Of a stretch of DNA of 64,000 nt, positions 1 through 12,339 are shown piece after piece. The translations under genes and the position numbers were made by a program. Numbering within the stretch: the first letter of the stretch is position 1; every line of letters starts with the position of its first letter. This DNA is from Artemia franciscana (Eukaryota > Arthropoda > Branchiopoda > Anostraca > Artemiidae), in contig NC_088865.1 of NCBI RefSeq assembly GCF_032884065.1, positions 44,463,152-44,527,151 of the forward strand. Direction: 5' to 3'. The notes under the pieces were generated by a model. That model saw nothing but the letters and a program-made list of their open reading frames with translations. It had not been told where the DNA came from and searched no databases.

Positions 1-229
1 CCTTCCCAACACTGGCTTGTGCTCAAAGAACAAATCATTGCTGTCGAAGTCCCAAGTTTCGAACTCGTGCTTGATATAGCTCTTAGAGCCCTGAAATAAG
101 TTCTAGAAACAAAAGACCTAGGTTTCGGAGCCCAAAAATAAGTTCTAGAGTCACCAGAACTGGCTCTGCGTGCACCAGAAAATATCCATGACCTAAGAAA
201 TGACAGAAAGTGGATGGCTTCTCTTGAAA

Positions 230-330
230 GCACAAAGGCAAAAGGTTAAACGAAATCATGTCAAATGACGCTCTATTTAAAAGGTTTATGAAGTACGAAA
301 ATGCTTTCGTTTAACCTTTTGCCTTTGTGC
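230..330. repeat. Perfect 26-bp inverted repeat (small hairpin)
   Basis: The stretch 230-255 (starting GCACAAAGGCAAAAGG) is the exact reverse complement of 305-330, with a 49-bp spacer. No target duplication is visible beside it. It could be a tiny foldback element or a remnant of one. Both arms are seen directly; origin is unknown. Confidence 0.85.
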
Positions 331-1009
331 CATATGCATTCTAAATAGTCGACATCAAAAACTCCCTTGAGCAAAGTAGAAATTCTATTATTCAAAATCG
401 GAAGCGAGTACAAAAATGTTTCTTCCAAAACTACGGTTTTCATGCACTACTATACTTTATTTTCCGATGCCGTGGCTATACGTACAGTGATTTTCTCAGA
501 ATTTATGTAGAAATTCCTAGTTTGAACGACTTTACAGCGAAAAATACCCTTTTCTATGTGTACAATATTGATTTCAGTGCCCTAAGAGTGAAGTGTTTTA
601 ACAATGTTTGGAAATTTGCTTATTAATAAAACATGTATGTTCCATAAAGTATATCTCTTCATCTTCTTCCCCGTGTAGGTGATCATTGACAATGCTTAGT
701 GACGGCAGATCATTGGGATTCAACTTGTATTGAAATTGGCATCTAAAGTCAGGGTCAAACTTTCTAATATACCATGTAACTTAATTTTTATTATACTTCT
801 TCGAAAAAGGGAATCTCTATTATATCTCGATCCACAAAGGGAATGTTCATTTTACCTCTAGAGACAGAGGAGGAGTAATCGAGTGACTCCACAGTTCAAA
901 TCAATTAAACCTGTTTGGTGAGAATTTTTCCCACATATCTGTTGTTGCCATGCAAAACAGAAATTAATTTTATTTTGTTTAAAGTCTTAAATGAATTTCT
1001 TGGTAGTGT
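331..1009. other. No gene seen
   Basis: AT-rich sequence without a supported ORF, RNA or clear repeat. Confidence 0.5.
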
Positions 1010-1219
1010 CTAAAAGCAAATCCCCAATATCATTTTATTTTTTGTTTCGATTAGTATGTCAATAAATTGAGTAAATGCATTTGGCCAGCGACACATAAGT
1101 CTATGGATACAATAGTCCAAAGATAGACACTCATCTGTCATTATATCATCAAGTATTCTTTGAGAAAAAATTTTCTTTCGCAGTGATAATTTTGAAAATG
1201 ATCGTTTAGATTCAAACAT
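1010..1219 (-). CDS. Unidentified open frame, possible exon
   Basis: A 69-codon minus-strand frame without low complexity (contains KRSFSKLSLRKKIF and DECLSLDYCIHRLM). The KRSFSKL stretch is loosely reminiscent of the C-terminal dimerisation region of hAT transposases (usually ERSFSKLK...), but the following residues do not fit well. It lies about 270 bp downstream, on the same strand, of another open frame at 1489-1754, so both could be exons or remnants of one gene. No convincing start codon context or splice pair was found. Not recognised. Confidence 0.2.
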   Translation of the reverse strand: MFESKRSFSKLSLRKKIFSQRILDDIMTDECLSLDYCIHRLMCRWPNAFTQFIDILIETKNKMILGICF

Positions 1220-1488
1220 TTTTCTGTTTATGTTTTATTTTTCAAATCTATCCAGTTTTTCGTCCTCACACTCTCACTGCCTATTTTAGACTAAGAAAAC
1301 CAAAGAATGAAGATTCTTTTTATCTAAAGAACCCTCTCCTCACCTATTCATTCCTTAGAGAGAGGAGAGTTGATCTAGTAAATTGTATTTCAAAAAAATT
1401 CTTCAATTTGGAAATATTTTTTCAGAAAAAATTGAATTGTAACAGTCTCACTCTTTTTTTACATACTAAATATACTATTGTCTTCAAT

Positions 1489-1754
1489 TTATGTCACTAA
1501 TGCAATTAATCCGTCTTGTAGTCTATTTATAAGCATTATATTCCCTTCTGTTGCAAAGCGTAACTGTTTCTCAAATTTGAATCTGCTCAATGATATTACA
1601 CATCTTGTAAACATCTCATCCCATTCAAAGACTAACCGACAATCCCTTGTAAGTTCTAAAGCAACATAGGGTACTCTTGGCTTCATTTCACTGTTCCTAG
1701 CATTTTCAACTTTCAACAGAATAGAAGCACTCATATCCAATACTAAAAATATAC
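1489..1754 (-). CDS. Unidentified candidate terminal exon
   Basis: On the minus strand a run of about 15 T is followed by AG near 1755, a strong-looking 3' splice acceptor. After it an open frame of about 88 codons runs to a TAA at 1489. The peptide has mixed composition typical of a real protein (for example RVPYVALELTRDCRLVFEW and INRLQDGLIALVT) and no repeat character. The frame stays open upstream through the T run (as poly-Phe) to 1878, but a T run inside a coding region is unlikely. No poly(A) signal was recognised downstream. The family is not recognised. Alternatively it is a decayed transposon ORF. Confidence 0.25.
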
Positions 1755-1899
1755 TAAAAAAAAAAAAAAAATCAATATTCACCGTGTTGATGCTCTGAAG
1801 TCTTTTCCACTGCTGAAGTAAGTCGACCAAAAAAAGTCTTGCATAAGCTCTAGCAAAACAAGTTTGGTTGGCCCTCAAACTTGCGTTATCCTTAGTAAA

Positions 1900-4800
1900 T
1901 TTCCTTAAGTAAACAATTAACTATTATTGAAAGGCCACTTGTGCGCAATAGAACAATAATCACATTCACCTTGAGGGACTAGAGACTTCAGGTGCACCTC
2001 CTATGGGCATTATCTGACGCGTGATGCCTCAACTACTGTTATAGCTTGGAATGCTTTGGTTTCGTCCAAACGGACCTTGGCATATTTCTAATTTTTTTTT
2101 GAAAGTAAAACAGTTCAAAATAAGGATAAAACCTTTTAATTGATAATAAACAGATATATTTTTTTAACTGGATTTTTCGAACACATATACAGTGTTCATC
2201 ATCAGCAGTAAAACTGCTTGAGTTTAATACTAAAATGCTTATCAACTATGCAATATTAACTCGTTTGGCCGAACCATGAGATAGCAAAGAACAGTGTCAA
2301 AAATAATATAGAGCCATAACAGTCACCAGTGTTGTTTGTTCACTTGCTGTTTATCAGTAAAATGACCATTTAATCATAAACCCTGCCATTTATTGCCCGG
2401 CAATTACTTCCTATTGACTGTTTATTCATAAGCCCTGTTAAAAGCAAAAAAAAAAAAAATGATCTCAAGCCTCCTTTCGTAAGTGAGTTCGGCTGGAAAA
2501 TAAGTAGTTTATTTTGAGGCAAAATATCAGAAAATGTAAATAGGGAAACAAAGGCCCAACATTTGTTACCATAAGAATGTGTGACCTTCAAAGGGCATAG
2601 GGCCTGGAAACCCTTCTAAATCTTACACCTAAGCAACCTACCTTGTCTCTTATCTTGCCAAGCATCAATATCCGCCAAAATACACCTTGTTAAAAAACAC
2701 CGATATTAACAGCATCCAAAAATTGTTTTTAGGGCTCAATAAATGATTACCGTTACAATATATGTTGCCAGAGAGATAAAACAACCGATGAAATAAATCG
2801 CATTAATCTGTCATCAGCCCTTAAACAACATGTTTCCATCGAGAGGAAACAGTAAAACGGAACAAGTTTGAAAATCAAGCATGAGGCTGATGAAGATCGA
2901 TTACATGTCCACTCCTGTCTTGTGGACATTAAAGGATAGTGACGTCTGAGTTAATCAAATCATTAATCAAAACAATATTTATTCCTAATGACAGTTTTCA
3001 GCTTAATTAAGCATGAAAATAAGCGTAGCCATGACAAACCACTCTGCCACACTAAGTCTGAAAGACAAAACTCAGTATACGTAATTCCTATGAGCAGCAC
3101 TCTAGTGAAGCAGCGAGCATTAAGAGAATGTTCCACACTTCTTTATGACTATATTGAATCATTTATCGAAACACCTTAAGTAACCTGTAATTGATTTTTA
3201 AAACTTTGACGATTACTAGTAGTATATATTTTCTATTAAAAAGGTTTATGTGTTAACTAATTTTATTGACGAATATACTATGCAAAAAGTGTAAAATTAA
3301 GAAATGGCTTGTCTCTTGGCAGAAAACTAATATCGAAACCGAAAACCAAAACTCGAAATCCAGTCTATATTTCATTCCTTGCTTCTCCCCAAGCCTCTCC
3401 TAGATGAAAAAAATAACATCGTGGCCATTCAGCTTAGATTATGGCTTAATGTTACTAAAACAAACTTTAAACCAAATTTATCTTTTAATCTATTATTTTT
3501 TTGATTGGATCCTTCATAGCTTGAAATCCTTTTCCCCCGGACCCGGAACCGTAACAATGGAATGGGACCATGTGTCACAACACAGCACCAGGTAGAGCTG
3601 CATAAACATCAATATACATTAAAAAAGCCCTTAGATTAAATTGGGGGCGGGTAAATTCTCTCCCTAGACTGCTTAATTCTGTGGAAGATTTTTGACTAAG
3701 CCTGAAGAATGGCAGTGTGTGACGAGAGCTACCCGCTTGTTGGATAAATGCTTTGAGCTGTTACATTTAAGATTAATTTCATAAGATTAGCTTCACAGGA
3801 ATGGAAATGTGAGGGGAATTCTCCAAATAAAATATCTACCAAAGGAGCCCACCATGGTTTTACTTTAAAATGACCTTAAAATTACATTGTAATTTTTCAA
3901 CCAATATAAATAAAAAGCCAATCCCCATAAAAAGAACAAGAAAGATCCTATGGCGCTTAGCGGGTAGGGTACACAAACCCAGTGTTAAAAACCAATTTTA
4001 CGAAATTTATTTTAAAAATAGTTGAATTAATAACAAAATAGATCAACTGTTTCATTTTACATAAAATCAGCTGTGGGTTTTTGTCGTCATGGCTGTCGCT
4101 GGGATCCTTCGTAGTTGAAGCCGCCAAGCTTCATGTATGACTCGGGACCACATTAAGTTTGACTCAAGATCACAACTGTTCTAAGGACCACAACATATAA
4201 GGACCAACAACAGCATACTCTGAGGACCACCCTGAGTGTGACTCAGGACAACAAGATGTGGAATTATGCCATATGTCATGTTGTAGCAACCGGAAAAGGT
4301 GCACTTCAGCTTGTGTCCTGTAAAAGAACAGGTAAATAACCGATTCCAAGTGCACAAAATCCATTATACCGGAGAGGCAAAATTTATTTCGTCCATGTTC
4401 ATTTTTTAGGTGCTTTACATTTCTTTTTTATATTTTTCAGGTTTTACCTGTCTCAAACAATTCGTAGCCTAAATATTACTTTTAGTAGTTTTTGCACGCT
4501 TATGTTCGAATCTTACTCTTTACCATATTAAAAAAGCTGTTTCATTATTTTCGTGTTTTCCTTTTATGCGAGTGATATACCGAACAATTTTACTTTTGAC
4601 ATCGGTGAGAAACAAACAAAATGGTCTATGTTTTCATGCTTGAGCAAGTATATTATAGTTGATAATATGGTTTTTAACACAGTTTGTGCTTATTAAGGTA
4701 TACCAGTAATTCCTGGAAGTGTATATATTAGTTGCACCGAGGACACTTTATATTAAATATTTCGGGAACACACAAAAGTCCCCGTTCGATCGCAATATTT

Positions 4801-6870
4801 TTTTTTCCTCTTTTGTGATGTTTTGTTTATTTTGTGATATTTCAAAATGAAAAAAACTATGCAAATTTGTCTTTATTTTTGTTTTTATTGTATTATTTCT
4901 TGTTGAAGAAACATCAAAAGTGATAAAAATACAATCTACTACTTCAACCTCTAATTAAAATGTCTAGATATGCTTATGTGACGAAATTTCAGCTTAAGGA
5001 GACTTAGAGAGATAGTTTTTCCTTCTTTTAAGGAAGTTCTTGAAGACGGTTCAGATTCTGACAGACTGTTTCAAACTAAAAACGCTTCCTTGTTCAAATT
5101 TATAAGTTTTACGTAATTTCAAAAATTAATTATTTTGAAGATCACACTGCCTTTCCATGATGTACAAATAGTTCAATATGGACAAATTCTTTCATTGAAA
5201 GTGAAACAACAAAAAATACATATAATGAAAAAAGAAATCACCAATGCAACAGCACAAACACGTAAAAAAAAGACGAAAGCAGAAAAGGAAGACTGTTTTC
5301 CTACATTAGTAATTAATATAGATCAGTACTTGAATGAGGCCTTAACCCTAATCATCCATACAGTTACATAGGTCAAACAGTATAGTCATACACAATTAAC
5401 CATAAAGAATAATCCGCGGACAGGCAGTCGTGGCGTAAGTAAGTATAAGTCGTCATCATATTGGCATGGTTATTTGTAAAAAAAAAAAAGAAAAAAAAAA
5501 AGAACTCGTTCATTCTAGAAGGTAAAACTGACAAATATATGAGGAAAAATTTATTGACGGTTTCTATATGTTTTGAAGCAATATCAATCCACAGTTTTCA
5601 GGATAAGACTGATTTAGCAAAGAACATATATTTCTGCCTCTTTATTACTTGGGAGTCCTTCAACCAATCCTTTAGTGTAAAAATACTTCTCTCTTATTTC
5701 ACTTGAAAACCATTGTTCTGTGCATTTCTATAAGCCCGCAAGTACAATAAATACGTATTAATGCGTATATTATCGTTTAAAGAAGAATATAAAGTAGATC
5801 AACTATTTTATAAATTCAGTGAATGTAACATAAGAATATTGGCGATTCTTAAGACTTTCTTAAGTCTTATAATGAAATGAACGCCAATATTTTTCCGCGA
5901 TGACAACGGCTCCTTAGAAAAAAATATTTTAATAGCAGTATATTTTAAACGTTTAATAGTACAATAAAGATACAACAAAAAAGGGCGACTTTGAACAAAT
6001 TGTAACAAAAATGACTTTTATACCATTCACCAGAAAAACAGGAGCTTATTAATGAGTCAAATTAACCCTTATAGTGCGGAGGAGGGGACTAAAAATGCAT
6101 TACGCAATAATACATATAAAGGATGTCGTTTATGGGGTTATTGGGGTAGTAGATTTAGAAAATGTATTTGAAAATGGCTCATTACCAATATGAGAGGGAT
6201 ATTTTTGAAAATCCTTCTTTAGTATTTGAAGTGGGGGGAGCAAACTCCGAAAAACAATGATATATCCTATTTTAGCGAGTAAAGTGTCCTTCCTACGGTC
6301 TTCGGAGATAGCGAAAAAGGGAAAGAAGGGACTTTGGACTTATAAAATTAACACCTAAGCTATTGAGTGGCAAAAGCCAAAAAAAAAAAAAAAAAAATGA
6401 AATCGTAATAATAATAATAAAACCGTCTCTTCTGTGAGTACCAGGATTTTGTTGCCATAATTGTCAAGTTTGCCCTCAAAGTGCGAGGGGAGGAAGAAAG
6501 AAAAAAGATCATAAGAATCTGTTGGAAGAAATGGCTTTTTAGTTTATTTGTAAGAATTTCTTTTATTTATTTAAAAAAAAGGAAAGGAATATAAGAATAT
6601 TTTTGAATAAATTTTACATAGGTTAACTGCTTGATGTTCTATCAGTATCAATTAAATTCAGTAATTAATCTTTTACCTTCAAAATTATGTAATAAAATAC
6701 TGCTGATTTCCATTTACTAGTCTCCTGGATGATACCTTTGCTGAAACTGTGAGTTACCTTGAATCTAAGGTTAGACCAAGGCAGTGACCTGCGGTAAGCG
6801 TAAGAATACTTTGCTTTATTTATCTTATTAAATAAAAGAAAAACAATTGTACTAACTAGACAAAAACGAA
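1900..6870. other. No supported gene; AT-rich single-copy-like DNA
   Basis: Several short open frames occur by chance, none with domain motifs or splice support. Simple-sequence patches include A-rich runs near 2450, 5478-5502 and 6378-6396, followed by a short (TAA)n. A loose run of GACTCAGGACCA-like motifs lies at about 4139-4255. Confidence 0.5.
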
Positions 6871-6875
6871 CAAGC

Positions 6876-7520
6876 TGAAAGTGAGGAGTATAATTAAAAT
6901 TTAAAACAATCAGAAATTATGTATATGAGAAGGCTTACCCCACCTGAACAACTCACTCTTTAAGCTAAATTTTTTTACCACTTTAAAAAAAAACTTCTTA
7001 TTGTACTAATTAAACAGCCCTTGTATTTCAGGAGTCATTCTTAAGGAAATGGGACAAAATTCTAACTATATACTAAAGAGCGAGGTGTTGAGCAGGGGGC
7101 AATCCCCCACATATACGAAATAATCTCTGCTTGGTTTAAGTTTTAACGTTGCTCTTTATTTTCGGTTGAAAATACTAGTTTTTATTTAATTTCTGATCTC
7201 TTTTTAAATGATGCCAGGAAATACAGTTCCACCTCTATGGAAAAAATCCTCCCTCCATAGAAAGATTCTCAAGACAATTCAATCCCATTGAAAATTTACC
7301 CCTGAAAATTACTAGGCCTAATATATATCCACGCGTAAAATTAAGTCGGTGAAAGAGAGAAAGTAGCACAAACAAAAAGAATTTCGAATAGGAATTTTGA
7401 CATATTCCCCGGTTGTGACCTTTCTCCTGAAAAGTCCATCCCCCCTAAAAATTCCAGTCCCAGGAAAAGTCCTCTCCCGGATAATTATCCCAGTCAAAAA
7501 CTCACCCCCCAACCAAAAAA
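6876..7520 (-). repeat. R1-related element, hairpin subfamily with C-rich tail
   Basis: A diverged R1 hairpin: left arm about 6876-6975, loop with GGAGTCATTCTTAAGG, right arm 7076-7180. It is followed by a C-rich degenerate segment (7225-7520) built of CCCC-plus-AAAATT motifs. The same arrangement recurs at 36404-36905 and 55306-55680, so these form a subfamily. The loop orientation relative to the outer flank is opposite to that in the main R1 copies. Confidence 0.6.
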
Positions 7521-7675
7521 TGTATGAATACTTTCCAATAATCAGTACTACACGTAAACAATGGACAAATTCTACAACTCAAAGATCTTTTCACTGGGGC
7601 TTATCTTAAAAGACATATTTATTGAGCTTTTATGGCACTTTGTATTAACCAAGTGACATATAGCGATCGCAAATT

Positions 7676-7724
7676 CTGTCAGTCTGTCTGTCTGTCGGTC
7701 TGTCTGTCTGTCTGTCTGTCTGTC
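7676..7724. repeat. (TCTG)n microsatellite
   Basis: About twelve TCTG units with one TCGG interruption. It sits directly upstream of the R2 degenerate tandem repeat and appears to be part of that repeat family rather than an independent locus. Confidence 0.9.
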
Positions 7725-9500
7725 CCGGTTTTGCTGCTTCAGGCACTTCCAGGCAAGCTAGGACGATGACACTTGGCAGGCGTGTCAGGGACCAAACTAG
7801 ATTAAATTAGAAATAGTCTCTTTCCCGATTTGACCATCTGGGGGGTAGAGAGTAGGGAGCCGGTTAATTCGGAAAAATAAAAAAAAATTAAATATTTTTG
7901 ACTTACGAATGGGTAATGGGATCCTCATGAAATTTGAAGTTTGGAAGGATATGGTGTCTCAGAGCTCATATTTCAAATCCCGACTGGATCCGGTGACATT
8001 GGGAAGAATGGAAGTGGGGGGGACCTAAAATCTTGGAAAACGCGTAGAGTGGAAGGATCGGGGCGAAACTTGGTGGGAAAAATAATCACAAGTCCTAGAT
8101 ACATGATTGACATAACTGGAACGGATCTGCTCTCTTTGGGGGAGTGGGGGGATTAATTCTGAAACTTACAAAAATGATGTATTTTTAACTTACAAAGGAG
8201 TGATCGGATCTTAATGCTATTTGATATTTGGAAGGATATCATGTCTCAAAGCTCCTATATTAAATGTCAACCTTATCCGGTGAAGGGGATGTTTGGCGGG
8301 CGGAACCAAAACTCTTTGAAAATGTTTAGAGTGGAGGGATCGGGATGAAACTTGGTGAGAAAAATAAGCACCAGGTCATAGATATGGGATTGACATAACC
8401 GGAATGGATCTGCTCTCTTTGGGGGATTTTGGGGGGGGGGAAGGTTTATTCTAAAAAATTAGAAAAAATGAGGTATTTTTAACTTGCGAGTGATCGTATT
8501 TTAATGAAATTTAATATTTTGAAGGACCTCCAAACGCAGATCTTTTTTTTTTATCCCGACCGGGTCCAATGTCATTGGGGGGGGGGATCTTGGAAAACAC
8601 TTAAAGGGGGGTAATTCGGAAAAATAGAAAAAATGAGGTATTTGTAACTTTCGAACGGGTGATCAAATATTAATGAAACTCGATATCTAGAAGGATCTTG
8701 TGCTTTAAAACTCTCATTCTAAATCCCGACCAGATCCAGTGACATTGAAGGGAGTTGGAGGCTGAAGCAAAAATTTTTGGAAAATGTGAAATCGATGTAT
8801 CTTACAAATGGGTGATCGGATCTCAATGAAACTCGATATATAGAAGAATCTTATGTCTCACATGCTCCATTTTCAGTTCAAATTAGATCCGGGGATATAG
8901 AGGGTTGGAGGGGGAAAACAGAAATCCTGGAAACCGGAAATCTTGGAAAACGCTTAGAGTAGAGATCGGGATGAAATTTGACGGGAAGAATAAGCGTAAG
9001 TTATAGATACGAGATTGATGTAATTGGTACGGATCCGTTTTTCTTTGGGGGACCTGGGGTTTGTTAATTTGGAAAAAGTTAGAAAAATTGAGGTATTTTT
9101 AACTTAAGAACGGGTGACTGGATCTTAATGAAATTTGATATTTAGAAAGAACTCATGTCTCAGAGCTCTCATTTCAAATCCCGACCAGATCTGTTGACAT
9201 TGGGGGAATTGGAGGGGGACACCAGAAATCTTAGAAAATGCTTATGAATGTCGTAGATACGTGAATGACGTAACCGGAGTGGATCCACTCTCTTTGGGGG
9301 AGTTAGATGGTGGGGTTCAGTGCTTTGGCGAGTTTGGTGCTTCTGGACGTGCTAGGACTTATCTCTTATTTTAAGCCTCTGATTTTCCTTTAAAAGAAAT
9401 CTGTTGACTCTTAGAATTTTGGTAGAGCTCATACCATATTAGCTCTTGGCTCTTCAGACCTCGTCACAAGTGCCATATGAGCTATTAGCTCTTGTTCAAC
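7725..9500. repeat. Degenerate tandem repeat R2 (about 150-300 bp units)
   Basis: Successive units begin with an AATTCGGAAAAAT-like motif (about 7868, 8152, 8446, 8602, 9063). They continue through GGTATTTTTAACTTACGA, GATCGGATCTTAATGAAAT, TCAAATCCCGACCGGATCC and GGGGGAGTTGG motifs, and some end in CTCTTTGGGGGAGT. Units differ in length and carry internal deletions, so the array is old. The tail (9310-9500) has repeated AGCTCTTGGCTCTT-like motifs. The open frame at 7941-8156 is only the repeat read as protein. I have an impression of similar sequence in other arthropods but cannot name the family. Confidence 0.75.
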
Positions 9501-9539
9501 TATGCTGACCAAACGGCTATCCCATATTTTGGATGGGCT

Positions 9540-10012
9540 TGGTTTTCCTCCAATCTCTTTGGTCGCTTATAAAGAACGCTAGAATTATAATTTTTGTTCA
9601 AATGGGCCCTCTCCACATTCTTTCGGACTGTGGGTAAATATCATCCTGTGAAAAAACAAACAAATATTCATCCATCATCTTTCTTTGGGCAAAAAATAGA
9701 AAATTCCTAATTTTCCAGATAGGAAATCAAAACTTCTCCAACAGGGTTCTTTGATACACTGAATCTGATGGTGTGATTTTCATTAAATTTGTTTGCCTTT
9801 TAGGGGTTTTTCTCCCTCCCTTTTTTGAAAATCAGGCAAATTTCCTCAGACTCGTAGGCTTTGATGGGTGACACTAAACCTAATGAATCTAAATATTTGA
9901 TATCAAAATAATAAGTCAATTCTTTTGATATATCTATTGACATCAAAATTCAGTTTTTTAGAGTTTTGGTTACTGCTGCGTCGAATGACTTATTAGACCA
10001 CGAACTGTTTCT
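9540..10012 (-). repeat. Decayed R1 copy, proximal part
   Basis: Reading on the minus strand from 10012, it shows the R1 start (degenerate AAACAGTTCGTGG), the TCTAAAAAACTGAATTTTGATG segment, CACACCATCAGATTCAGTGT, and the later GGCAAAAAATAG/ATGATGGATGA region. Heavily diverged and truncated at the distal side. Confidence 0.7.
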
Positions 10013-10540
10013 CCAAGGAACGGCTTCTTGGTATTTAAAAGCTCAATAGTCTCCAAGGAACGGCTTAATGAAAGACAAATTTCGACGACTAGGTGCAAAA
10101 GCAAACGTCTAGTTTTTAATAATAATCAATCTTCCTTCGAGTAGTGAGTCCTTCTTGTATTCTGCCTTGAGGTTTGTATTTGAGAGAAAGGAGAAATACG
10201 GCTTCTTTCCTATTGTAAAGTTTGACCAGTCTCTATGGTGGAAATCTTTAAAACTAATATATAGTGAAAATCCTGGAACCTTACTCAAAGAAGTTGCCTT
10301 GAAACTAGGAGTATTCTGCCTTTTCGTCAGCTTTCTTGGCTGCATTTGATATATTGTGGGAAGGTCAGCCAGCAAGAAATTGTTGAAATCGCCTATGCTG
10401 AACAAACAGTATCTCTTATATTGGTGAGAAAAGCAGTAGATTGCACTTTGCGAAGAAATACGGTCAAATCTTGAACACTCCAATTCTCCCTAATAAAGGT
10501 TAAAGAGTTTATATCAATACATCCATTAAAAGCTTTGTAT
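10013..10540. other. No gene seen
   Basis: Contains a 17-bp direct repeat (CTCCAAGGAACGGCTT) near 10011 and 10051 but no supported gene. Both short frames on opposite strands at 10109-10483 lack motifs. Confidence 0.4.
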
Positions 10541-10544
10541 GAAG

Positions 10545-12185
10545 GGCTTATCTACGATAGGTTAAGCTTGGAAAAATGTCTGTGAAAATGAAGAACTAAA
10601 AGATCTTGAAGCTGCATTTGACAAGGAGAATGAAAAAATTCTGTCCACTAAAGCAGAATGGCCGAGCTTTAGATGCAGTTCCTCGATATGGGTGTCATAA
10701 TTCAGCGGTTTCTAAGGGGAGAGAGACTTGGTCTGAGAAAAGTAGATCATCACGTATCTCCTAAGAACAGGGTTTAACCAATATGTAATGATTTCGAGAA
10801 TATACCTTCAAAAACTGGACAAGCAATCCGTTTGTCACCAGGAAATTTACAGTTTATTTTACAACGATGGACTTTATACGATAAAACACTCAGAAAGGCA
10901 GTGGGCTTGGTTGTCAGGTCACCTGATTATCAATCAGGAATTTAGAATGATGAGACATCCAGAGGCTTTACCGGTGAAGGCGAAATGATAGAACTTCAGC
11001 AAAATCCCTGTATTGTGTCACGTTCTGCTCACATTAAAGTAGAATATCTCATGCAGGAACTTACAGGAGAGAAATACTGGGATAGTGAACAAAACAACGA
11101 GATTGGGCTTCCAAGGCGAAAAAGGACTACGAAGACATATTGCTTTTCATATAAAAGCTTGAAAAGTCATGGCTCCCTTAGAATTAAACACGGAAGATTC
11201 TCTAAAAGTGGAAATAGCAAATCTTGATTCTACTGTCCCTAAGTTAGTAGTGAATTATTTTTTTTTAGAAAGAATTCACATATAACCCTCGTAAGAACCA
11301 AGAGACCTGGCTTACCGGTGATCAAGCACATAGATCCTAGCCTAATCTTCCAGAGGCTCTCGATTGTTGCAAAAAGTTCAATCACGCAAGACAGAGATGT
11401 TTCAAACAATAATTGTGAGCTGTCAACGATGGGCTCTTTGACGACGATGGACTCAAGAGCTTTTTATGGAGTTTTTAAAGGCGTATATAACCTGTGCTCA
11501 AATAGGAAAGAACTACTAGGACTCCTCTTTCACATTTGGTGGTGAAGTTCTGCTTCCTAGATTTCGGACGAAGATTGGAAGCAGCTTTTCAGTGATATTT
11601 GACCAGTGCTTGAAATTTATTGAAGCAAAGTGCCCACACCCTTCTGTGGTTTTTGCGGGTATGATGGAAGACCTGTTACAAAAGACAAGAAACAAAGCAG
11701 GCGTGTAAAATATAATAGAAGAGAAGTGATGTTTACAGAAGATATGTATCTCCAAATGCTCATAGATGAAATTCTATCCATCAAAATAACAAGGCAAAAA
11801 ATAAAAAAGCCGTTCTGAAAAAGTTCTCAGGTATTCATGAAGGTGAACACAAAGGAGGAGATAGCTAGTGCTAGAGAACGTTCTTTACTGTCCATCTTTG
11901 GACACAAGAATGATGAAGACCTAAACTCAGTTGGCTATCGTATCTTTCAAATTAGGTCTTAATATCCTCAAAATTTGCGCATCATCCAGACTTGCCACCC
12001 ACATATGCATCATTGAAGTTTTGCTTGCTGCGTTTGTATCATCGGGTGGAAAATTGAGTGACAATAGCCGTGTAGCTTATCTTCAGTGAGGATTTAGGTG
12101 CAAGGAAAAAGGCCTGGTTCCCAAAATTACTGCCTTATCTCCAGCTCCATTTGTAAGTTTGCCCTATTTCAAGGACCAGAAACAC
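10545..12185 (+). pseudogene. Dead copy of an uncharacterised repetitive invertebrate protein family
   Basis: Translated pieces in shifting plus-strand frames follow, in order, the conserved blocks I recall from a multicopy family of uncharacterised invertebrate proteins. The blocks are NDGLYTIKHSERQWAWLSGH (about 10863-10922), then LIINQEF; IDPSLIFQRLSIVAK (about 11328); FDQCLKFIEAKCPHPSVVF (about 11599); GYDGRPVTKDKKQSRR (about 11649); and LPPTYASLKFCLLRLYH (about 11990). Family members usually read GLYTIRRSDRFW, VFDGY..STKD..H.RR and LPPTSAAAKYHS.RVY at these points. Several frameshifts and stops interrupt it, so no complete protein is possible. A second fragment of the same family, C-terminal, lies at 37544-37909 on the minus strand. 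The function of the family is unknown to me; its multicopy nature suggests a mobile-element passenger or domesticated transposon gene. The matches are from memory and unverified. Confidence 0.55.
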
Positions 12186-12339
12186 AAAGAGGAAGATTAG
12201 AGGCTTGCTTCCTCACCCTTTCTAACGTATGGTTGTTGCCTTAAGCATACTTTGGGTAACTTGCGTTACTAAGCGTTTTTTCTTAACGTACTGATTTCTA
12301 TCTATATAGTTAGATACCTAAAGCTCTGAATGAAACAAT

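Noticed and set aside
10109..10483. 124-codon minus-strand frame
   Set aside because: No recognisable motif and it overlaps an equally unsupported plus-strand frame between two repeats.
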